Of a stretch of 64,000 nucleotides of DNA, positions 56,697 through 64,000 are shown in pieces. Origin of the DNA: Verrucosispora sp. WMMD573 (GTDB lineage Bacteria > Actinomycetota > Actinomycetes > Mycobacteriales > Micromonosporaceae). The translations under genes and the position numbers were made by a program. The stretch's first letter is position 1; each line of letters begins with the position of its first letter. The notes under the pieces are model-generated. The model was not told the DNA's origin, ran no database searches, and saw nothing but the letters and a program-made list of their open reading frames with translations. The stretch is from assembly GCF_027497175.1 (NCBI RefSeq), contig NZ_CP114901.1, positions 930,001 to 994,000 on the forward strand, read 5' to 3'.

Positions 56697-57205
56697 AGCA
56701 CATCCGGTTCGGCGGGCCGGAGGGTCACCTCGACGCCGAGACCGGCGGCTGCCTCTGCCAGCCGGCCGCCGAGCGCGTCGGCGGTGCCGATGGGCAGTTC
56801 CACCTCGGCCACCACCACGTAGAGCGTCCCCGCCAGGCGGGTGCTCAGGTCGGTGACGTTGCCGCCGGCCTCGGCCAGCGCCCGGGTCATCGCCGCCACG
56901 ATGCCCATCCGGTCGGCACCGTGCACCGCCATCACGTATGGTTCGCCGGCCGGCGAAGCCTCGCCGTCGGGCGTCACCGCGCGTACCGTCGCCAGCAGTT
57001 GACCGTCGGCGGCCAGCGGCGCCAGCGCGGTCTCGACCTCGGCGGCGGCCGGGCCGACGCAGATCAGGGTCATCGCGAAGTGTCCCCGCAGACGGGTCAT
57101 TGTGCTGTCGGTGAGGTTGGCGCCGAGCCGGGCGAGCACCTCGGCGACGTCAGCCACGATGCCGGGCCGGTCCCGGCCGATGACGGTGATCGCAAGCTCG
57201 TTCAT
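56693..57205 (-). CDS. tandem ACT-domain regulatory protein (GcvR-like)
   Basis: 170 residues made of two ACT domains: ITVIGRDRPGIVADVAEVLARLGANLTDS and VMAVHGADRMGIVAAMTRALAEAGGNVTDL. This is the GcvR-like layout, thought to bind amino acids such as glycine or serine and modulate a partner. No gcv genes lie nearby, so its target is open. It overlaps def by ATGA. Confidence 0.88.
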   Translation of the reverse strand: MNELAITVIGRDRPGIVADVAEVLARLGANLTDSTMTRLRGHFAMTLICVGPAAAEVETALAPLAADGQLLATVRAVTPDGEASPAGEPYVMAVHGADRMGIVAAMTRALAEAGGNVTDLSTRLAGTLYVVVAEVELPIGTADALGGRLAEAAAGLGVEVTLRPAEPDVL

Positions 57206-57300
57206 CCGGGCATTCTGCCCGACCGTCGCGCGCCGTCGGCGTCGGCCCGCCCGACCGTCCGAACGACGGGATCGGCGCGCGTGACATCATCGGCGACGCG

Positions 57301-58203
57301 ATGACAGAACCCACTTTCGCCGGCCGGGTCAGCCGGTGGTACGAGCAGCACGCGCGGGACCTGCCTTGGCGCCGGCCCGCGACGAGTCCCTGGGCGATCC
57401 TGGTCAGCGAGGTCATGCTCCAGCAGACGCCGGTCGTCCGGGTGCTGCCCGCCTGGCAGGCGTGGCTGGAGCGCTGGCCGACGCCGGCCGCCCTGGCCGG
57501 GTCCGGCCCCGCCGAGGCGATCCGCATGTGGGGACGGCTCGGCTATCCCCGCCGGGCGGTCCGGCTGCACGAGTGCGCGGTCGCCATCGTGGAACGGCAC
57601 GGCGGTGCGGTGCCGGACCGGCTGGAGCATCTGCTCGCCCTGCCCGGGGTCGGCACGTACACCGCCCGGGCGGTCGCCGCCTTCGCGTACGGCCAGCGTC
57701 ACCCGGTGGTCGACACGAACGTACGTCGGGTGGTCTGTCGGGCGGTGGCCGGAGAACCGGATGCCGGTCCGACCACCCGCCCCGCCGATCTGGTCGCCAC
57801 CGAGGAACTGCTGCCAACCGAACCAGCCGAGGCGGCCCTGGCCAGCGCCGCCATCATGGAGTTGGGGGCGGTGGTCTGCACCGCCCGGTCGCCCCGCTGC
57901 GAGGCGTGCCCGGTCGAGTCGACCTGCGCCTGGCGGGCCTCGGGACGCCCCGCTCCAGCCGGTCCGACCCGCCGTCCCCAGCGGTACGCGGGCACCGACC
58001 GCCAGGTACGCGGCCTGCTGCTGGGGGTGCTCCGGGAGGCCACCAGCCCGGTGCCGCACCAACGCCTGGACCAGGTGTGGGCGGACGACGTGCAGCGCGC
58101 TCGGGCCCTCGCCGGACTCGTCGACGACGGCCTGGTGGAGCCGGTCGGTGAAACATCGTTCCGGTTGATCGGCGACGGCCCGCCGGCACCGGTGCCTGGC
58201 TGA
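57301..58203 (+). CDS. mutY: A/G-specific adenine glycosylase
   Basis: 300 residues. HhH-GPD fold: SEVMLQQTPVVRVLPAW, the HhH LPGVGTYTARAVAAFAYG, and the catalytic-Asp region PVVDTNVRRVVCR. The 4Fe-4S loop CTARSPRCEACPVESTC gives C-x6-C-x2-C-x5-C. It removes A opposite 8-oxoG. The C-terminal NUDIX-like 8-oxoG-reading domain of E. coli MutY is absent or replaced by a short winged-helix-like tail (VLREATSPVPHQRLDQVW), common in actinobacteria. Confidence 0.93.
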   Translation: MTEPTFAGRVSRWYEQHARDLPWRRPATSPWAILVSEVMLQQTPVVRVLPAWQAWLERWPTPAALAGSGPAEAIRMWGRLGYPRRAVRLHECAVAIVERHGGAVPDRLEHLLALPGVGTYTARAVAAFAYGQRHPVVDTNVRRVVCRAVAGEPDAGPTTRPADLVATEELLPTEPAEAALASAAIMELGAVVCTARSPRCEACPVESTCAWRASGRPAPAGPTRRPQRYAGTDRQVRGLLLGVLREATSPVPHQRLDQVWADDVQRARALAGLVDDGLVEPVGETSFRLIGDGPPAPVPG

Positions 58204-58244
58204 GTACCGGTCACCGTCGACGGGCCGCCAAAACGGCGACCGGC

Positions 58245-58276
58245 TGAGGGCCGGCCCCGAACGGGACCGGCCCTCA
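58245..58276. terminator. hairpin terminator between mutY and C39-like gene
   Basis: TGAGGGCCGG (58245-58254) pairs with CCGGCCCTCA (58267-58276) around a 12-base loop, between the convergent stops of mutY and the C39-like gene. Confidence 0.75.
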
Positions 58277-58298
58277 ACATTCGATCTCTGCGGGTGGA

Positions 58299-58949
58299 TC
58301 AGGCGGAATAGCCACGGCTGGCGATCCAGTCGGCCAGCGCGTCGGTGCTGATCCAGTACTCGGCTCGGGCGGCGTCGGCCGAGTCGGCGATCTTCATCTG
58401 GTCGCCACCGTCGCGGTAGCCGGTCACCGCGATGTAGTGCCCGCCATCGAAGGTGTGGCTGCCACCGTCGAGGTCGGTGGCGGTACCCACGACGTTCGCC
58501 ACCACGCCTCGGCCGTCGTCGACTGCGCGGACGACGTCTTCCCGCAGCCGGTCGGTCTCGCCCCGGCTGGCGGCCTGACCGGGGATCTCCACCGTGCGGT
58601 AGACGTCCTTGCCGGCCTTCCGGTTGAGGGCCTCGGTGATCAGGAAGGCCGAGTCGGTGCCCTGCTCAGTGGTGCCCATCTCGCGGGCCAGGTCGTCCTG
58701 GGAGACGTCCTTGTTCAGAATGCTCAGGGTGTTGCGCACCGCGGCCGGGCCGCAGTAATAGAAATTCGGCTGGGCTTCGTAGCGCAGCTTCAACTGCCGC
58801 TCACCCTTGCCGTGCCCCCGCTCGGTCACGGCGGCCAGCGGGTCGGAACTCGGCGGGGCGGCGGCCGCGCTCACCGGACCGGCGATCATCCCGCCGGCGC
58901 AGACGGCACCGGCGGCGGTCAGGGCAGCCTTGCGGATCGGACTAGTCAT
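58299..58949 (-). CDS. secreted C39-like cysteine-peptidase-fold protein
   Basis: About 216 residues with GGAAGG eight bases before the ATG. A signal peptide (IRKAALTAAGAVCAGGMIAGPVSAAAA) is followed by a C39-like papain-type fold: YYCGPAAVRNTLSIL with the candidate nucleophile Cys, GTDSAFLITEAL, and GGHYIAVTGYRDGG with the His. This lone, exported version has no ABC exporter domain or precursor peptide nearby, so it may cleave extracellular substrates or bind a partner. Confidence 0.82.
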   Translation of the reverse strand: MTSPIRKAALTAAGAVCAGGMIAGPVSAAAAPPSSDPLAAVTERGHGKGERQLKLRYEAQPNFYYCGPAAVRNTLSILNKDVSQDDLAREMGTTEQGTDSAFLITEALNRKAGKDVYRTVEIPGQAASRGETDRLREDVVRAVDDGRGVVANVVGTATDLDGGSHTFDGGHYIAVTGYRDGGDQMKIADSADAARAEYWISTDALADWIASRGYSA

Positions 58950-59289
58950 GATCGTTGCCTTCCGTCTCGGGGGATCGACACGACACCAGGAGATGGGAGG
59001 ATGCGATACCGCGTCGGATGGGAGCGGCACGCGCGCGCCTGCTCCAGGTCTGCGACGGCCTCGGTCCCCGATCATCTGCGGGTTGGCCGACCGGGCGGCC
59101 GTCGCGGTTACTCCCGGTACAACGGCTCTCCGGACCGGTCCATGCCCCGGCAAACCGTGACCACCGTCACGACAATCCGCCCCAAAGCGGACAAACGGCT
59201 TGCAGTGGCCCGCTCACGCCCTCGACCCCACAGACGGCGGCGGCCCGGTGGCATTCGCCACCGGGCCGCCGTTGCTTCGGCTGACGACC
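58950..59289. other. intergenic region with clpC terminator
   Basis: No supported gene in about 340 bases. Its right part carries the clpC terminator hairpin, and its left part must hold the C39-like gene's promoter. GTGACCACCGTCAC near 59156 is a weak palindrome. Nothing else stands out. Confidence 0.45.
59239..59270 (-). terminator. clpC hairpin terminator
   Basis: GGCGGCCCGGTGGC (59239-59252) and GCCACCGGGCCGCC (59257-59270) form a perfect 14-bp stem with an ATTC loop, 20 bases past the clpC stop. Confidence 0.85.
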
Positions 59290-61824
59290 TTACTCGTCAG
59301 CGCCTGCGGGAGCCGTCCTGCCGCCGAGGTCGGCCGGCACGGCGTCCGGCACCTCCACCGGGCGGTCGGAGCCCTTGAAGACGAGCTTGGATTTGTCGAT
59401 GTCGTTGGGGTCGCCTTCGCAGTCCACGACCACGATCTGGCCGGGGGTGAGTTCGTTGAACAGGATCCGTTCGGACAGGTTGTCCTCGATGTCGCGCTGG
59501 ATGGTGCGGCGTAGTGGACGTGCTCCTAGTACTGGGTCGAAGCCCTTCGCGGCGAGGTACTTCTTCGCGTTGTCGGTCAGTTCCAGGCCCATGTCCTTGT
59601 TGCGTAGTTGGGTTTCGATGCGGGAGATCATGATGTCGACGATCGACAGGATCTCGGCCTGACGCAGTTGGTGGAAGACGATGGTGTCGTCGATGCGGTT
59701 GAGGAACTCGGGTCGGAAGTGCTGCTTGAGTTCGTCGTTGACCTTCTGCTTCATGCGGTCGTAGTTGGACTCCGAGTCCTCCGAGGCCTGGAAGCCCAGC
59801 GACACCGCTTTGGCGACGTCGCGGGTGCCCAGGTTGGTGGTCAGGATGATGACCGTGTTCTTGAAGTCCACGATGCGGCCCTGACCGTCGGTGAGTCGAC
59901 CGTCTTCCAGGATCTGCAGCAGCGTGTTGAACACGTCCGGGTGGGCCTTCTCGATCTCGTCGAACAGGACCACGCTGAACGGCCGACGACGTACCTTCTC
60001 GGTCAGCTGCCCACCCTCGTCGTAGCCGACGTAGCCGGGCGGGGCGCCGACGAGCCGGGACACCGTGTACCGGTCGTGGAACTCGGACATGTCCAGCTGG
60101 ATGAGGGCGTCCTCGGACCCGAACAGGAACTCGGCGAGGGCCTTGGACAGCTCGGTCTTACCCACGCCGGACGGGCCGGCGAAGATGAACGACCCCGACG
60201 GCCGCTTCGGGTCCTTCAACCCGGCCCGGGTACGCCGGATCGCCTTCGACACGGCCTTGACCGCGTCCTCCTGACCGATGACGCGCTTGTGGAGCTCGTC
60301 CTCCATACGCAGCAGACGCGAGGTCTCCTCCTCGGTCAGCTTGTAGACCGGGATACCCGTCCAGTTGCCGAGCACCTCGGCGATCTGCTCGTCATCGACC
60401 TCACTGACGACGTCGAGGTCCCCGGCCTTCCACTCCTTCTCCCGCTGCGCCTTCTGACCCAACAACTGCTTCTCGGTGTCGCGCAACTGCGCCGCCCGCT
60501 CGAAGTCCTGCGCGTCGATCGCGGACTCCTTGTCCCGACGCACCTGCGCGATCCGCTCATCGAAGTCCCGCAGATCCGGCGGCGCGGTCATCCGACGGAT
60601 CCGCATCCGGGCGCCCGCCTCATCGATCAGGTCGATCGCCTTGTCCGGCAGGAACCGATCCGAGATGTACCGATCAGCCAGGGTCGCGGCCGCGACCAGA
60701 GCAGCGTCGGTGATCGAGACACGGTGATGCGCCTCGTAACGGTCCCGCAGACCCTTGAGAATCTCGATGGTGTGCGCCAACGACGGCTCACCCACCTGGA
60801 TCGGCTGGAAACGCCGCTCCAACGCGGCATCCTTCTCCAGATGCTTGCGGTACTCATCGAGCGTCGTCGCGCCAATGGTCTGCAGCTCACCACGAGCCAA
60901 CATCGGCTTCAAGATACTCGCGGCGTCGATCGCACCCTCGGCCGCACCCGCACCCACCAAAGTGTGGATCTCATCAATGAACAGGATGATGTCACCACGG
61001 GTACGGATCTCCTTGAGCACCTTCTTCAAACGCTCCTCGAAATCACCGCGGTACCGAGAGCCAGCCACCAACGCACCCAGGTCAAGCGTGTACAACTGCT
61101 TGTCCTTGAGCGTCTCCGGCACCTCACCCTTGATGATCTTCTGAGACAGACCCTCCACCACAGCCGTCTTACCAACACCCGGCTCACCGATCAACACCGG
61201 GTTGTTCTTCGTACGGCGGGAGAGCACCTGCATCACCCGCTCGATCTCCTTCTCCCGCCCGATCACCGGATCCAGCTTGCCCTCCCGAGCAGCCTGGGTC
61301 AGGTTCCGACCGAACTGATCCAACACCAAACTGGTCGACGGCGCAGCCTCACCCGGCGCGGCACCAGCCGCGGCCGGCTCCTTACCCTGGTAACCGGAAA
61401 GCAACTGAATCACCTGCTGACGAACCCGGTTCAGATCCGCGCCCAGCTTCACCAAAACCTGAGCAGCGACACCCTCACCCTCACGGATCAGGCCCAACAG
61501 GATGTGCTCCGTACCGATGTAGTTGTGGCCGAGCTGCAACGCCTCCCGCAGCGACAACTCCAACACCTTCTTGGCCCGCGGCGTGAACGGAATATGCCCG
61601 CTCGGCGCCTGCTGACCCTGCCCAATGATCTCCTCCACCTGCTGACGGACGCCCTCCAGAGAGATCCCCAAACTCTCCAGAGCCTTCGCCGCAACGCCCT
61701 CACCCTCATGGATCAGACCCAACAGGATGTGCTCCGTACCGATGTAGTTGTGATTGAGCATCCGGGCCTCTTCCTGGGCCAGGACGACAACCCGTCGCGC
61801 TCGGTCGGTGAACCGCTCGAACAT
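59290..61824 (-). CDS. clpC: ATP-dependent Clp protease ATPase subunit ClpC
   Basis: About 844 residues, standard for ClpC. Two Clp_N repeats ([40 protein letters not shown]), AAA1 with Walker [10 protein letters not shown] and Walker [12 protein letters not shown], a UVR/coiled middle domain ([27 protein letters not shown]), AAA2 with GPSGVGKTE and [11 protein letters not shown], and a C-terminal D2 small domain. It unfolds proteins for the ClpP1P2 protease; no ClpP gene is in the window. The ATG at 61824 has GAGGAG upstream. Confidence 0.97.
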   Translation of the reverse strand: MFERFTDRARRVVVLAQEEARMLNHNYIGTEHILLGLIHEGEGVAAKALESLGISLEGVRQQVEEIIGQGQQAPSGHIPFTPRAKKVLELSLREALQLGHNYIGTEHILLGLIREGEGVAAQVLVKLGADLNRVRQQVIQLLSGYQGKEPAAAGAAPGEAAPSTSLVLDQFGRNLTQAAREGKLDPVIGREKEIERVMQVLSRRTKNNPVLIGEPGVGKTAVVEGLSQKIIKGEVPETLKDKQLYTLDLGALVAGSRYRGDFEERLKKVLKEIRTRGDIILFIDEIHTLVGAGAAEGAIDAASILKPMLARGELQTIGATTLDEYRKHLEKDAALERRFQPIQVGEPSLAHTIEILKGLRDRYEAHHRVSITDAALVAAATLADRYISDRFLPDKAIDLIDEAGARMRIRRMTAPPDLRDFDERIAQVRRDKESAIDAQDFERAAQLRDTEKQLLGQKAQREKEWKAGDLDVVSEVDDEQIAEVLGNWTGIPVYKLTEEETSRLLRMEDELHKRVIGQEDAVKAVSKAIRRTRAGLKDPKRPSGSFIFAGPSGVGKTELSKALAEFLFGSEDALIQLDMSEFHDRYTVSRLVGAPPGYVGYDEGGQLTEKVRRRPFSVVLFDEIEKAHPDVFNTLLQILEDGRLTDGQGRIVDFKNTVIILTTNLGTRDVAKAVSLGFQASEDSESNYDRMKQKVNDELKQHFRPEFLNRIDDTIVFHQLRQAEILSIVDIMISRIETQLRNKDMGLELTDNAKKYLAAKGFDPVLGARPLRRTIQRDIEDNLSERILFNELTPGQIVVVDCEGDPNDIDKSKLVFKGSDRPVEVPDAVPADLGGRTAPAGADE

Positions 61825-62141
61825 GCCCTCGTGCTCCTCACGTGCCGTGCGCACTCGATCTTGGTGGTCAAGACTCTCGGCGGGGCCGGATACGCGAGCG
61901 CCCGGGACGGGCGTCCGCGCCTCATTACTCTATCGCCGCGAGCCGACTCGGCTGACCTCGTGTGTCTGCGTCGTAGGCCCGGTACGCGTCGTTTTGCACA
62001 ACCCTCCACGCTCAACGGGTGTTCCGGGCGTGGTCTGTGTACGCGCAGAGCGAAATTCGGCCCGGTGGCCGGGACCTCCGGGAACGCCGCACGGGGGCGC
62101 CCCGGCCCGGGGACGGCACCGCCACGGCGCCATCCACAGGT

Positions 62142-62172
62142 TGTGGACAAGACATCCACCGGTTGTGGACAA
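62142..62172 (-). other. two DnaA-box-like sites between lsr2 and clpC
   Basis: TGTGGACAA occurs at 62142-62150 and at 62164-62172; both are exact streptomycete DnaA boxes (TTGTCCACA) on the minus strand, and each is preceded by a partial ATCCAC(A/C)GG. Their spacing is 22 bases. They lie in a non-coding gap but far from any oriC-type gene order (dnaA-dnaN). Confidence 0.5.
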
Positions 62173-62206
62173 CGCGCGACCCACCCCGAATAGTCCCGCC
62201 GACGCC

Positions 62207-62241
62207 GACGCCGGCCCGGAGAAGCTCTCCGGGCCGGCGTC
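62207..62241 (-). terminator. lsr2 hairpin terminator
   Basis: GACGCCGGCCCGGAGA (62207-62222) and TCTCCGGGCCGGCGTC (62226-62241) form a perfect 16-bp stem with a three-base loop, 23 bases past the lsr2 stop. Confidence 0.85.
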
Positions 62242-62264
62242 GTGGCCGCTCGTGGCAACTGGTC

Positions 62265-62615
62265 TCAGTGACCGGCCTTCGAGTGGTACTCGTCGACGAT
62301 CTCCTGGGGGATGCGGCCCCGGTCCGAGATGTCCTTGCCGGCCTTGCGGGCCCAGGCCCGGATGGCCTTGTTCTGCTCACGGTCGGCGGTGGCGCCACCG
62401 CGACCACGGGCGGCCCGACCACCGACGACCACACCGCCGCGACCGACCTTGGTGCCGTGGGCGATGTACTGGGCGAATACCTCGCGCAATTTCTCTGCGT
62501 TCGAACCTGACAGGTCGATCTCGTACTGAACACCGTCGAGCGCGAACTTGACGGTCTCGTCCGCGTCCCCGCCGTCCAGGTCATCGACCAGCTTGTGAAT
62601 GATCTGCTTGGCCAT
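62265..62615 (-). CDS. lsr2: Lsr2 nucleoid-associated protein
   Basis: 116 residues. N-terminal dimerisation domain (VDDLDGGDADETVKFALDGVQYEIDLS) and the C-terminal DNA-binding domain with AIRAWARKAGKDISDRGRIPQEIVDEY, whose RGR AT-hook-like loop binds the minor groove of AT-rich DNA. The middle Arg/Gly-rich linker is typical. It is the xenogeneic silencer of actinobacteria, so the AT-richer patches in this window would be targets. Confidence 0.95.
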   Translation of the reverse strand: MAKQIIHKLVDDLDGGDADETVKFALDGVQYEIDLSGSNAEKLREVFAQYIAHGTKVGRGGVVVGGRAARGRGGATADREQNKAIRAWARKAGKDISDRGRIPQEIVDEYHSKAGH

Positions 62616-62727
62616 GCCACATTCCTTTCGAGCAGGGCTGATCCTGCCAACTGCACAAGCACAATAACCCGTCAGATGCTTGCCGCGTCAATAGGATGCG
62701 GTAACGAGGCGGTAAGTTTTCGTACGA

Positions 62728-64000
62728 CTACTCGGCGCGAACCAAGGGGAAGAGGATGGTTTCCCGAATTCCCAGGCCGGTCAGCGCCATCAGGAGGCGG
62801 TCGATTCCCATTCCCATGCCACCGGCCGGCGGCATTCCGTACTCCATCGCCCGGAGAAAGTCCTCGTCCAGTCGCATCGCCTCGTCGTCGCCCCGGGCGG
62901 CCAGCTGCGCCTGGGCCATCAGACGTTCCCGCTGCACCACCGGGTCGACCAGCTCGGAGTACGCGGTGCCCAGCTCGAAACCGAGCACGTACAGGTCCCA
63001 CTTCTCCGCCAGGCCCGGCTCGCTGCGATGGGAGCGGGTCAGCGGACTCGTCTCCTCCGGGTAGTCCCGCACGAAGGTGGGCGCCTCCAGACCGGGTACG
63101 ACGAGTTCCTCGAACAGTTCCTCGACGAGCTTGCCCGGCCCCCACTTCGGGTCGACGGCCAGGCCCACCTTGTCGGCGTACTCGACCAGGCGCGCCCGGT
63201 CGGTGTGCACCGTGACCTCCTCACCGAGCGCCTCGGAAAGCACGCCGAAGAGGGTGACCGAACGCCACTCGCCGCCGAGGTCGAACTCCCGACCGTCAGC
63301 GTGGGTGACCACCGTCGATCCGGAGACCGCGATCGCCGCCCGCTGGACGAGATTGCGGGTCAACTCGGCCATCGTGTTGTAGTCGCCGTACGCCTCGTAC
63401 GCCTCCAGCATGGCGAACTCGGGCGAGTGCGAAGAGTCGATACCCTCATTACGGAAGTTGCGGTTGATCTCGAAGACCCGCTCGACGCCGCCGACGACGG
63501 CGCGCTTCAAAAACAGTTCCGGCGCGATTCGCAGATACAGATCGGTGTTGAGTGCATTGCTGTGGGTCACGAACGGTCGGGCCGCCGCACCCCCATGCAG
63601 CAACTGCAACATCGGGGTTTCCACCTCCAGGTAACCCTCGCCGTGCAACGAATCGCGCAGGCTGCGCAACGCCGCCGCTCGGGTACGCACCATCTGCCGC
63701 GCCTGCGGCCGGACGACCAGATCGACGTAGCGCTGCCGGACGCGGGCCTCCTCGCTGAGCGGCTTGTGCGCCACCGGCAGCGGGCGCAACGCCTTGGCGG
63801 TGACCGCCCACTGCTCGGCCAGCACCGACAACTCACCCCGGCGGCTGGTGATCACCTCTCCGGTGACCCCGACGTGGTCGCCGAGATCGACCAAACGCTT
63901 CCATGCCTCCAGCCGATCCGCGCCGACCCGGTCCAGCGACAGCATGGCCTGGAGTTCGGTGCCGTCGCCGTCACGCAGGGTGGCGAAACAGAGCTTGCCG
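62728..64000 (-). CDS. lysS: lysyl-tRNA synthetase (5' end beyond the window)
   Basis: The frame runs off the right edge, reading leftwards from [17 protein letters not shown] in the OB-fold anticodon domain. Class II catalytic motifs follow: motif 1 near [12 protein letters not shown], motif 2 [29 protein letters not shown] in pattern, and motif 3 [15 protein letters not shown]. About 420 of roughly 500 residues are present. It charges tRNA-Lys. It is followed by lsr2 on the same strand, with a gap of 112 bases, the lysS-lsr2-clpC order seen in mycobacteria. Confidence 0.95.
   Translation of the reverse strand, partial: GKLCFATLRDGDGTELQAMLSLDRVGADRLEAWKRLVDLGDHVGVTGEVITSRRGELSVLAEQWAVTAKALRPLPVAHKPLSEEARVRQRYVDLVVRPQARQMVRTRAAALRSLRDSLHGEGYLEVETPMLQLLHGGAAARPFVTHSNALNTDLYLRIAPELFLKRAVVGGVERVFEINRNFRNEGIDSSHSPEFAMLEAYEAYGDYNTMAELTRNLVQRAAIAVSGSTVVTHADGREFDLGGEWRSVTLFGVLSEALGEEVTVHTDRARLVEYADKVGLAVDPKWGPGKLVEELFEELVVPGLEAPTFVRDYPEETSPLTRSHRSEPGLAEKWDLYVLGFELGTAYSELVDPVVQRERLMAQAQLAARGDDEAMRLDEDFLRAMEYGMPPAGGMGMGIDRLLMALTGLGIRETILFPLVRAE

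Larger units (their letters stand above)
61825..62264. other. intergenic region upstream of clpC
   Basis: About 440 bases between the lsr2 stop and the clpC start, both on the minus strand. It holds the Lsr2 terminator, two DnaA-box-like sites and the clpC promoter region, where I see no strong -35/-10 or clear ClgR operator. Frames crossing it have no coding bias. Confidence 0.45.

Noticed and set aside
59608..62193. 861-residue open frame antisense to clpC
   Set aside because: It mirrors the clpC codons on the other strand, as expected in high-GC DNA, has no domain, and clpC is beyond doubt.

Overview
The window is high-GC actinobacterial chromosome, most likely from the family Micromonosporaceae (Micromonospora/Salinispora-like). 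The basis is gene content and style: CarD, Lsr2, ClpC, the radA-disA pair, F420/PPOX-type enzymes, HTH-DUF397 pairs, many GTG starts, ATGA stop-start overlaps, and short palindromic repeats between genes. The genus is inferred; no 16S gene is present.

Layout. 1-7 kb: end of a carotenoid-type FAD oxidoreductase, an enoyl-CoA hydratase, then two overlapping glycosyltransferases (GT2, GT4) facing a coupled methyltransferase-like/unknown pair, probably for surface glycans, and a tRNA-Thr. 7-11 kb: a MsiK/UgpC-type sugar ABC ATPase and the translation genes cysS-rlmB. 11-19.5 kb: IclR regulator, DUF559 nuclease, secreted subtilase, HAD phosphatase, EamA exporter, CGNR regulator, and an HTH-DUF397-PPOX operon. 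19.6-24 kb: class II and class I fumarases on either side of a decayed Abi-like defence gene and a RAMA-like DNA-reader protein. 24-28 kb: a beta-propeller membrane protein and a divergent MFS/ArsR pair. 28-38.3 kb: tyrosine catabolism (Lrp regulator, hppD, an aromatic/histidinol-phosphate aminotransferase, fahA with a coupled unknown gene, hmgA), interrupted by small membrane, propeller, SRPBCC and DUF397 genes. 38.3-42.8 kb: a transposase graveyard flanking an XRE-cupin regulator, a His-rich methyltransferase and a 14-TM MFS exporter. 42.8-46 kb: TPR membrane protein, ispF, ispD, carD. 46-51.5 kb: a type III polyketide synthase cluster with acyl-CoA dehydrogenase-like enzyme, UbiG-like methyltransferase and UbiA prenyltransferase, predicted to make a prenylated, methylated phenolic lipid or quinone. 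51.6-64 kb: housekeeping genes (lipoprotein, radA, disA, DUF4232-like protein, def, ACT-domain protein, mutY, C39-like protein, clpC, lsr2, and lysS cut by the window end).

How genes work together. An aromatic aminotransferase (hisC-like), HppD, HmgA and FahA can in principle turn tyrosine into fumarate and acetoacetate; two fumarases nearby handle fumarate, though no maleylacetoacetate isomerase is visible. The carD-ispD-ispF-cysS-rlmB order known from mycobacteria is present in the same orientation but split by about 33 kb, with an IS remnant close to the ispF side. The points most worth a second look are the type III PKS/UbiA cluster, the IS-flanked His-rich methyltransferase cassette with its transposase halves in reversed order, a 23-bp hairpin covering the ispD start, and the Abi pseudogene/RAMA pair.
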